A stretch of DNA of 64,000 bases from Lutraria lutraria (taxonomy: Eukaryota; Mollusca; Bivalvia; Venerida; Mactridae): the NCBI GenBank assembly GCA_964023205.1, contig OZ026844.1, positions 25,642,934 through 25,706,933 on the forward strand, in the 5' to 3' direction. Below, piece after piece: positions 15,101 to 27,100 of the stretch (positions are counted from its first letter, which is position 1; every line of letters begins with the position of its first letter). The notes below the pieces were generated by a model, which searched no databases, was not told where the DNA came from, and was given only the letters and a program-made list of their open reading frames with translations. A program made the position numbers and the translations under genes.

Positions 15101-18100
15101 GATTTCCATGTATCTTTATTTTAGAAAACAAAAACTAAATATTTTTACTGAATATAATAAATGGATGCTGTAAAACAGAGAAAAAAAATCCTACACAAAA
15201 CATAAGTTATCATACTAATTCATTATAACTTTATCCAACAACCAAATTAATTACAAACAATTGTTGCCTAAACACTACTTTATTGCAATAATCACATTTA
15301 CAATAAGACTATTGATCAAGCCATTTTTATTTAATACAATACAAAGGACAAGATGAAAGATTAAAAATGATATTGAATTTAAATAACTACCATACTGAGA
15401 GTTTATCTTTTACTTTAATATTAATTAAATAAATATACAAGAAAAAAGGCTAATTCTGTGAAAACACATCTAGAAATGCATTAGCAGTGAAAAAAAAGAA
15501 GTTGAGAGTCAGAAAAAGTAAATGATCCTCACATGGCTTTTGTGAAGGGGAGGCAACTCTCTTTTTACTCTGAAGTGGGACTCCATCAAATTCAACTGCA
15601 AAACAATATTTACAAGTAAGAATACTTTACACGCTTGAAAGAAATGAACATACATGTAAGTGACAAAACACAGTGTAGCCCATAGAAACTAGACAATTGA
15701 ATAATATGACCCCAAATTAAGGATACAATTTGTAAAGCAAAAATTGTTTCTGAAACATACTTTTCAACATATAAGATGAATCAGATGTCCATAATTACTT
15801 ACAGATTGAAGTAGAAAAAGCATTTCAATAAGACAAAAAAAACCATAAATGTACATATATAAAAACAATAAGAAATAAGTTCGAAAGATTCAAATTAACA
15901 AATGTATTAAACTATAATAATGTCTGAAATGAAAAATATTGGTACTAAGTACACGTATATAATTCTACTCTATCTTGGAATTGAGAAGAATCTCACATTT
16001 AGCTGGAGTTGTTTTCAGGAAAGGAGGTTCAATTCTCTTCTTACTTTGTAGAGAAGGCTCCATGGTGGATGCTGAAAATTGTTTACAGATACCAATAACA
16101 TTTAACACTTGAAAATGTACCCAAAATATTCTCATCGATTTTACTGCCATTAACATTTTACACTAAAATCAACTTAAATTCTATAATTAAAAAAATACAC
16201 ATAGATAAAATAACAATTCATATTAGGCCAAAAAAAAGTAGATAGGTTGAGGCCTTTTTTTCATTTGGCTTGAAAGTGAGTGGAAAGGTAAAACAAGAGG
16301 GCCATGATGGCCCTATATCGCTCACCAGGAAAAAGACCCTTAGAGACAAATATTTTTCTTCTTTTTTTCCTATATGAGCCTATGTAAAATCACGTGTACC
16401 CGGGATGGAGCCAATTTTTTGAATAACTTTGGTAGAGCTTCATGCAAGGAATATCCCTGTAAAGTTTCATTGAAATTGGCCAACTCCTTAAGGAGGAGAT
16501 GTTGTTTAAAGCAATTGTTGATGCACTGATGGACGGACGCACACACAGACGACAGACAACACGCAGTCACAATAGCTCACCTTGAGCACTTAGTGCTCTG
16601 GTGAGCTAAAAAGCACGAATATGGATCTATCATTCCTCAGGCTGAATAAAATTAGTAGTCTACAGTCACAGGAAAATTAGGGTAAAATGTACCCAGAAAC
16701 AAACCTAGGAAAGTGAAGAAAATTCCAAAATTCCATACATCATAGCTTGGCACCACAAAAATATACCTTATACAAAGTTTAAAACCTATACCAGTGTAGA
16801 CAGACGATAGTGTAACGGTACTTAAAGCCCCATTAGCATATAAATTTATCGGTCGTAATAGTTTCTGTTAGTCCTATAACAGAGGAATCCGGTGTGTTTT
16901 CCTCACGTGCATACTTAATAGCAAGAAAAAATGTTTCCAAAACCAATATTGTATTTTTTTCAATATCATTGAAATAAATACTATTTATAGAACAGCTGTG
17001 TTTCCCGCATCAAGTTATGCACACGTCGTATCTAGTGACATCACGCGCTCTACATATTTCAAGTTTACAAAAGCAAAAATCACAGTAAAATGAGTGTTTT
17101 AAGAAGAAATAGGGCTCGTTTCGTCGGTAATAATTATCTTGGGATAATATCAGCAATTGTTTGTTTTTTGCATATATTTTTCTATAGCAAAAAATTTATG
17201 GGGCTTTAAGATCATCATAATTCCTTTGGATAAATGAGTATGTAACAGAAAAGAATAAAGGAATAGTAGATATTTGAAAAATCAAAGAGAAGTATTATGC
17301 TCCGTACAACAACGAAGCTAAAAATGCATAAAAAATGAAAAGTAAGAACTGTATCTTAAGAAAGATTAAGAGATCAGGAAGTAAGTGGGCACAACAAACC
17401 AAGTTTTATATCTACACTACATTATACAATAAACAAACTGAGATGCATTCCACTCAAATTGAACATGTATGACGGGACATTCACAACATAAGCACAATAT
17501 ATTGTGATAGAATCAAGGAATTCAGTCTCCAACTTATTGACGAAGGCACACAAACAAAGCTAATATACTGGTAATACCAAAATATATGACAGGGTCCTAA
17601 TTACATTTTAGGGGACTGGGACCAGGGGCACTCAGGTAGGGGAATTTTGCATCTTTTTGAGGAAAAGGGGAAATTTTATCTTTAAATAGTATCTATAATA
17701 CTTATTTACTTTTAATACAAAAAGTCAATTTCAAGCTGTAACAACCGCTGTTGATTACATTTACACATGTACTTCCAGTACAAGAGTTGTTTAAATCTAA
17801 AATTGATGTACAAAAAAAAGCATCTCTGGGTTGGTATTTTTTTCAGAAAATAGGGGAAAATGTATATTCATTGAGGAGGGGAATCGAGTCGAATTCTGGC
17901 CCAAGAAATCATTAAATGAGGGCCATGTATGACATTCTGAGCACCACAATCTCAGTTATAGGCACTTAATGGAAGACATAGTTTACCTGTGGTAAAAACT
18001 AGACATCTTAAATCTTAGTGATTACACACTTATAAAAGATGATATTCATAGTTATGAATGAAATTATGACTTAAGAGCCTCATTCCTGATTTGAGTGAGA

Positions 18101-21100
18101 GATCAGTATTTGATAAAGGCACAGTTCACTGTTTTTAGCTCACGTTTCATAGCAAAAGGTTGCTCAGCTCCATAAGGTGCTTTCTTCTTATGTTGCAAAT
18201 ATGGCTCAGCCATAGTCACTGTAAAAATGATCATCACAAAAAATGGAAAATCATAATAAATGAGTCATTAATATTGAGCAATCATAATAAGTATAAAATG
18301 AAAACATGAGTTTGTTATAACTTACAATATATAGCCAATCACACAAATGAAACTGTGATAACATTATACTAGACAGAATGCTGTCCATGTCTAACAGACA
18401 AAATAGTAATTGAACAGAAAAAATGACTAATAAATATAGATTAAGTTTCATACAAAAATTACACATTATCCCAATTCTTTTTGAATTCAAGCATGGTACT
18501 AATTAGTTATTATAAAGAGTTCATGTACGTGTTTAATAACATCAAATACTGGTACATGTCTTTTGAAAGCCAAATTTCAGTGCTCATAGTGGTTCAGTAA
18601 TTCTTTTATAAGCACTTTAACCAATAATGAGTTTGTGTGCAAGGTTAGTTAAAGTGTCGAAGCAATAGATTTTAATTAGAACTATCAGAAACTGACCTAA
18701 ATTAAGGAGGATAAAAAGAATAGCAAGGGAAGTAGGATCTAACATATCATTTATCAAAAACCTTTGATAGATCTAAACAATAGTGTAAATCAGCCTATCA
18801 ACACTATACAGACGTTCAGCAAAATGAATACACAGAATACAAATCAGTCTTGTAATTTTGTATGTTAAGGTATATTAACACTTGCCAAAACTCTTTACTT
18901 TGTTTTATCTAACACTTCATTTCAATCTAATATATTCCGGCAGATCATTTCATCAACTTGACCAAGTTTAGGATATTGAATTTATATGAAGACTCAATGG
19001 AAATGTTTTCTTCATATTTCTTTTGTAAATCAAAGCTGAACTTCAGTATTTTATGATGATAATGAATACTCACCATGCTTGGATGACATTTGAGGTGAAG
19101 ACTGGCTTTGGACTGGCATAGTTTAGATTTCTTTGCTATTCTGTAAACATGAACCAAACCAGTCGTAGTGTAATGACAAAATGCAACTGCAGTTGATACA
19201 ATAACGCAAGCACTAGTTGTACATACCACACAAGAGACATACAGTAAAACCTCTCCAGAGCGGCCCTCTGTAGAGCAACAACCTCTAAACAACAGCCAGT
19301 ATTTGAAGCTCCCACATGGTGTTGCTCTACAGAGGTTGTAATGTACATGTATTTGATTTTCACTTCATTAAACTTCAAATAGCAAAAAGAAATTAAAACA
19401 TACTACTGCCAAATAATTTATCAAAACCTTACTAAAATATACATCACTAGTTTTCTTTTCAATATGAATGTAAACAAGAGGGCCAAGATGGCCCTATATC
19501 GCTCACATGACAATCACTGTTCACTCATTAAAAAATTGTTTTGAACCGGTGACCTGGTTTTTGACCCCAGATGACCCATGTTAGAACTTGTCCTACATAT
19601 AAATAAGACAAACATTTGAAACATTCTGACAAAATTTGGTGAAGATCCAATCAAAACCATGAAAACTACAGCATAGATAAGCTTTTCCTAAGATTTGACC
19701 TTGTGACCTAGTTTTTGACCCCAGATGACCTATGTTCGAATTTGTCTTACATATCATTAAGACAAACATTTTGACAAGGTTTGGTGAAGATACAATCAAA
19801 ATTTGACAACTACAGTGTTAATAAGGTTTTCCTAAGATTTGACCTCGTTTTACCCTAGGTGACCCAAATTTGAACTTGTACTTAATATTAGTAAGACGAA
19901 CAATCTGACAAGGTTTGGCCAAAATCCAATTAAAACCATGACATTTAGAGCTTTTACAAGATTTTTACATAAGATTTGACCTTGTGACCCAGTTTTTTAC
20001 CCTGGCTGACCCATGTTCAACATTGACCAACATATTATTGACACAAACATTCTGACAAAGTTTGGTGAAGATCCAATCAAAACTGTGACATCTACAGTGT
20101 TAACAAAGTTTTCCTAAGATTTGACCTGGTGACCAAGTTATCGACCCAGATGACCCATATTTGTACCTGACCGTTATATCATTAAAACAAACGATTTGAC
20201 AAAGTTTGGTGAAGATCCAATTATAACTGTGAAATCTACAGTGTTAACATGGTTTTTCATAAGATTTGGTCTAGCGACCTAGTTTTTGATCCAAGATGAC
20301 CCATGTTCGAACTCGTCCAAGATATTATGAAGACAAACATTCTGACAAGGTTTCATGATCATCCAATCAAAACAGTGACTTCTAGAGTGTTCACAAGGTT
20401 TTCCAGCAATTTGCCCTTGTGACCTAGTTTTTGACTGAAAATGACCCATTATCAAACTTGACCTACATATTATTTAAATAAACATTCTGACAAAGTTTCA
20501 TGAAGATCCAATCAAAACAGTGATTTCTAAAGTGTTCACAAGGTTTTCCCTTATTTGGCCCTGGTGACCTAGTTTTTGACCCCCAAATGGCCCAATATCG
20601 AACTCGTCCGAGATTTTGTCGATATTAACGTTCTGACCCAGTTTTGCTGAAATTGAGCTAAAAATGTGGCCCCTAGTGTGTTCACAACATCAGGGCTTAA
20701 CATTAACCTTTTCAAGAGGTAGTCAGCAGGACTACCAGCATAGAAAATGAGGAAGTCCTTGCAAAATATGGGTAGTCCTCGATCATTCTAGTACTAAAAT
20801 ATGTGTTTCTCATTCATTTCAATGCCTATTGAGTGTACATTTTACTAGAATGAAAAACACATTATAAACGTCAGATGTTCACAAATGTATTGAACAAAGT
20901 TATACAGGTTACATCATATCAGATCTAACAAAAGTTTGTTAGCTTTATCATATTTGTGTAAATTTATAGAATTCATGTCACGAAAATTTAAGATAGTCTG
21001 ATGGGATACCCAGCTTGGAAACCTAGGTAGTCCTTAGAGAAAATAGGTAGCCTCGGGCTAACGGACCACTGTTAAGTGTCGAGCCCTGAACCAGAGCAAC

Positions 21101-24100
21101 AGATAAGGTGCGTATTTGCGTAAATACGCAAATAAAATTGATTAAAACCCAATTAAAATCAAAATTAGTGCGTAACAAAACGCAAACCAAAAAACTCGAT
21201 ACGCAATTTATCCTAACAGCATGCGTACCGATACAATTTTCAATGCGTCCGTATACGTGTTTTTAGCCAGTCGTACGGTTATGTAGACGCTTGCTTAACT
21301 TCCGGTAATTGAATTATGAACACATTGAAAGCGTTTATCTGCAATACATAGTTCCCACAACTACAATATTTACCTCCCTTGTTTTGAATTGGCGGCCATC
21401 TTGAAAGTCAAATTTCTTATGTGTTTAATAGAAAAAACAAAACAGTGGTTATTAAACAACTCAATTTACAAAATATAAATTAATCATGAAGTTGGAAAAA
21501 ACATAAGCATATCAGGTTTTAGAAAATGTAGTTGTCACATATGAAAATTCTATATTTAGAATTATCAGAACAAAAATATAAATATCCTCTATCAATGCCA
21601 GTCAAATTAGACTTTCAAGATGGCCACCAAGGGAGGTAAATATTGTAGATGTGGGAACTATGTATTGTCACGATCAAAACAACAGACGAGGAATACGTTA
21701 AACACCGATCACTCTTGAGGCTTGATTCATATTTTGATGTAAAGAAACAACTATCCCAAGGTGCAGTAATTGTTAGAGAGATTCTCGATGATTTAATTTT
21801 AAATTCTGTTTCGTCTAGCGACGATATATGATGAAATCTTTCATTTGTTGACTCGATCGGCACGAAAACGACCGTAAAAAACTTTAAACAATGCAGTCAA
21901 ACACTGTCATAAGTCATAAGACATTTAGAAATTGGACAGATAAATACCGATGGTTGAAAATTGAAGAAGTAGCTGGGTATTACATGTTGATATGCAGTGT
22001 CTGTAATGACTAAGAGAGAAAAGTGTAACACAGAAGCTCGGCAAGTTTGTGCTCACCAAAGATTCAAATATGAAGTATATACAAGCGTTAAATGAGAAAA
22101 CCCAATTGATTTCATATATGTCGGGTTACAATATGTTGGATACCCAATTGTTTTTCTCAGTACTCAATTACACAAAAAACCTTATCTGTTGCTCTGCTGA
22201 ACATAAAGTTTGATGACGCACGACGCCGGACGGAGACTGATCCTAAAAGCTCACCCTGCCATTTTGTGACATGTGAGCTAAAAATGAATATTTTAATACT
22301 GGTAATACAAAATTGAAGTGAACATCAAATTCAGAAATCAGAAGGAAGTTGATAATTACAATCATCTATAGATTAAAATTCTTAAATTTGCATTAAACTG
22401 ATAAACCAAAAAATGACAATTTAATAAAATAGAAAATCTCATTACTAACAAATTTCTTAGCTTTCTAATTAACACAATTTTTAATTTAACACAAATTCCT
22501 TCTATGTTACATTCATATACATTGTACATGTATATATTCACTATAATGACATTCCAGTCAAGCCTTGCAACCTGATGTTAGAAACAACATATTCTCACAT
22601 TCTATAAAATCAGTATGCACATGTATGAATGTATGAATCACTTAATACATCCTGAACAAGACACTGCATTCAATAAACACATAGGCCCACCCCACAATGG
22701 CATGCTGAATCCAAATGGTGTCAATGTGCAAAATTATAATGAAAGTTTCAAGTAAATATAATTGCCTAATATATTCCATATAGGAAAAATAACCATGTTC
22801 TGTAACAGCCCAAATTATAATGACCAAAAATCAATACAGGTAAGTGATACTGATGCTCGGCAAAACGGCAAAATGTAGGTAACCAAGTCATAAGAATTGA
22901 TGCTAGACAAAAGGGTATAAACTAGTATCCAAAAATTTTATACACCTTTTTAATGTCAAGGTTGGATGATATGGGTGGCTTGGGAATGTCCAACGCAACA
23001 ACTGTGTAAGTTTCAAAGTGTTCTAGTAAAAGCAATGTTGGTGCTAGATGAAACCCTGAAAACTAGTTAACCAAGAAATAGTCCACTTAAAACTAAGGGT
23101 GTAACGATATACTGTTGAACGGTTTATTGAAGTCATTTGCTCACTGTTCGGTTCACGACACGTCGCATAACCTGGGACGGTACGGCATATTCCCGATCGC
23201 CAATCTAGGGAAGTAACAAGAGGGCCATGATGGCCCTATAAATGCTCACCAGGAGAAAAGGTCATTTGGAGATTAACATTGTTGAAGTTTTCTATACGAG
23301 TCTAAGTAAGATCAAGTGACCGATCTGGGCCGTTTTTTATCCCATGGCCATTATATGAACAGATTTATAAGAGGTCCATTAGACAAAGCTAGATACCAAA
23401 TACCTTAGCTTTAGGCCTTGTGGTTTCGGAGAAGATTTTTAAAAATTTTCCTATATAAAATAGAATAAACCCCAGGGCAGGGCTAATTTTGACCCCGGGG
23501 CCATAATTAAGATCAAGTGACCGATCTGGGCCGTTTTTTATCCCATGGCCATTATATGAACAGATTTATAAGAGGTCCACTAGACAATGCCACATACAAA
23601 ATATCTAAGCTCTAGGCCTTGCGGTTTAGGAGAAGAAGATTTTTTTAATTTTCCTATATAAGTCTATATAAATCAAGTGACCCCCGGGGCGGGGCCAATT
23701 TTGACCCTAGGGTAATAATTTGAATAAACTTGGTAGAGGTCCACTAGACAATGCTACATACCAAATATCTTAGCTCTAGGCCTTGTGGTTTCGGAGAAGA
23801 AGATTCTTTAAATTTTCCTATATAAAATAGAATAAACCCCAGGGCAGGGCCAATTTTGACCCTAGGGCAATAATTTGAACAAACTTGGTAGAGGTCCACT
23901 AGATAATACTACATACCAAATATCTTAGCTCTAGGCCTTGTGGTTTCGGAGAAGAAGATTTTTTAAAATTTCCTATATAAGTCTATATAAATCAAGTGAC
24001 CCCCGGGGCGGGGCCAATTTTGACCCTAGGGCAATAATTTGAACAAACTTGGTAGAGGTCCTCTAGACAATGCTATATACCAAATATCTTAGCTCTAGGC

Positions 24101-27100
24101 CTTGTGGTTTCGGAGAAGAAGATTTTTAAAATTTTCCTATATAAAATAGAATAAACCCCAGGGCAGGGCCAATTTTGATCCTAGGGCAATAATTTGAAAA
24201 AACTTGGTAGAGGTCCACTAGACAATGCCACATACAAAATATCTAAGCTCTAGGCCCTGCGGTTTCGGAGAAGAAGATTTTTTTAATTTTCCTATATAAG
24301 TCTATATAAATCAAGTGACCCCCGGGGCGGGGCCAATTTTGACCCTAGGGTAATAATTTGAACAAACTTGGTAGAAGTTCACTAGACTATGCTACACACC
24401 AAATATCAAAGCTCTAGGCCTTTTGGTTTCGGAGAAGAAGATTTTTAAAATTTTCCTATATAAAATAGAATAAACCCCAGGGCAGGGCCAATTTTGATCC
24501 TAGGGCAATAATTTGAAAAAACTTGGTAGAGGTCCACTAGACAATGCCACATACAAAATATCTAAGCTCTAGGCCCTGCGGTTTCGGAGAAGAAGATTTT
24601 TTTAATTTTCCTATATAAGTCTATAAAAATCAAGTGACCCCCGGGGCGGGGCCAATTTTGACCCTAGGGTAATAATTTGAACAAACTTGGTAGAAGTCCA
24701 CTAGACTATGCTACACACCAAATATCAAAGCTCTAGGCATTGTAGTTTTTGACAAGAAGATTTTTTAAATTTCCTATATAAGTCTATGTAAAATCAAGTT
24801 ACCCCCGGGGCGGAGCCAATTTTGACCCCAGGTGAATAATTTGAACAAACTTTGTAGAGTTCCATTAGACAATGCTACATACCAAATATCTCAGCTCTAG
24901 GCCCTGTGGTTTCAGACAAGAAGATTTTTAAAGTTTTTTCTATTTGTTGCCATAGCAACCAGAATTTTTAATGAAATTTAATTTTTTGAACAACTTTGAA
25001 AGGGGACCACCCAAGGATCATTCCAGCAAAGTTTGGTTGCAATCGGCATAGCGGTGTAGGAGGAGATGTTGTTTTAAGTAAACATGGACGCCACGTAATC
25101 GTAACGATGCACGACGCACGATGGACGCAGGGTGATCACAAAAGCTCACCCTGAGGCCTGAGCACATTCGTGCTCTGGTGAGCTAATAAAAACAAGAGGG
25201 CCAAGATGGCCCTATATCGCTCACATGACAATCACTGTTCACACATCAAAATATTGTTTTGAACCGGTGACCTAGTTTTTTACCCTAGATGACCCATGTA
25301 AGAACTTGTCCTACATATAAATAAGACAAACATTCTGACAAAATTTGGTGAAGACCCAATCAAAACCATGAAAACTACAGCATAGACAAGGTTTTCCTAA
25401 TATTTGACCTCATGACTTAGTTTTTGACCCCAGATGACATATCATCAAGACAAACTTTCTGACAAGGTTTGATGAAGATACAATCAAAATTTGACAACTA
25501 CAGTGTTAATAAGGTTTCCCTAAGATTTGACCTTGTGACCCAGTTTTTTACCCCAGCTGACCCATGTTCAACATTGGCCCACATATCGTTGAGGCAAACA
25601 TTCTGACAAGGTTTGGTGAAGATCCAATCAAAACTGTGATATCTACAGTGTTAACAAAGTTTTCCTCAGATTTGACCTGGTGACCTAGTTATTGACCCCA
25701 GATGACCCATATTTGTACTTGAATGTTATATCATTAAAACAAATGATTTGACAAAGTTTGGTAAAGATCCAATTATAACTGTGAAATCTACAGTGTTAAC
25801 ATGGTTTTTCATAAGATTTGGCCTAGTGACCTAGTTTTTGACCTAAGATGACCCATGTTCGAACTCGTCCAAGATATTATGAAGACAAACATTCTGACAG
25901 GGTTTCATGATGATCCAATCAAAACAGTGACTTCTAGAGTGTTCACAAGGTTTTCCAGCAATTTGCCCTGGGGACCTAGTTTTTGACCTAAGATGACCCA
26001 TGTTCGAACTCGTCCAAGATATTATGAAGACAAACATTCTGACAGGGTTTCATGATGATCCAATCAAAACAGTGACTTCTAGAGTGTTCACAAGGTTTTC
26101 CAGCAATTTGCCCTGGGGACCTAGTTTTTGACCGGAAATGACCAATGACCCGAAGACTGATCCTAAAAGCTCAGCCTGTCACTTTGTGACATGTGAGCTA
26201 ACAAACATGGCTTCCTAATTAAAGTCACCGCTGTTGACGTTTAAGTCCAAAATATGGACCTATTTTGGGTTTAGGACCATAGAAAAATACAATTATACGA
26301 CTCTGATGTAATGTTGTGAAGTTATAATAAAGTTTATACATAATAAGTCCTTGATAATAAATAGTTTAAACAGTCTTTTCATCTAAAGATGAGTATCGTG
26401 ATACGTATCGTATCATGAGGTGAGCTTATCGTTACACCCTTATTTAAAACATTACAAGTCCTAATCTGGTCAAGGTCAAATAAAGGTCGGATGATACTGG
26501 TGGAGTCGGGATGGCCAAAGGCAAAAACTGTACAAGTACCAAAGTGATACATGAAATAGTATAATCTTGTTAACCTTGTACGTATGAACAAGTCAATCAG
26601 TAGCAGCCCGCGGACATGATAAAATTGACAATGAGAACTGTTTTGTAACTGTTTTCTCACAAGACTTCCTATAAAATATATTTACTTTAGTTACTTAGTT
26701 ATTAGCCTAGGTTCAACTTCAATTTTACAAATGTGATTGATTTCACAAAGAATGCAGGATGCTCCCTAGACTTCAAAAGATGGGGGTCAAAATGACCCTT
26801 AGCTGATAGAAATTTAATTATTCAACAACATTTTCTACTAAAGTAATAGTAAATTTGACCCTTTGGTTCCAATTCTCAAGAGTCAAAACTCTTATTTTGC
26901 AAATTTCAAGAGTCAAAATGTCATTTAAGGGTCAAAGGAGAGCCCTGGAATGCATGCTAGCCACAATAATATTTGTATCTTTGTGAAAATGAAGTGTTTG
27001 ATCACAGGTGTCTTAAATGAAGCACACAGATGCAAATATATATAGCATGCCAATAAATAATTCTGCATTAAATATGCAACATTCACAGATTTGTAACCTA

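Larger units (their letters stand above)
19472..22283 (+). repeat. Family C element, copy 2, long core, carrying two nested insertions
   Basis: Head GGGCCAAGATGGCCC plus TATATCGCTCACATGAC, eight or so core units, tail AAGCTCACCCTGCCATTTTG plus TGACATGTGAGCTAAAAA. The core-to-tail sequence ACAACATAAAGTTTGATGAC is interrupted from 20691 to 22199, as shown by the intact copies at 27878 and 47560. Confidence 0.88.
23094..26442. mobile_element. hAT-like element expanded by family B and C insertions
   Basis: Ends TAAGGGTGTAACGATA and inverted TAAGGGTGTAACGATA, with CTTAAAAC at 23086-23093 and TTTAAAAC at 26443-26450 (7 of 8 equal). Most of the interior is family B copy 4 and family C copy 3; the original element is only about 350 bp. 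The homologous family J copy near 48385 lacks it. Confidence 0.78.

Noticed and set aside
18945..19378. Two overlapping minus-strand open frames of 115 and 80 codons
   Set aside because: They overlap an MDM1 intron and a mariner-like MITE; the peptides look like random translation and no phase-compatible splice sites support them.
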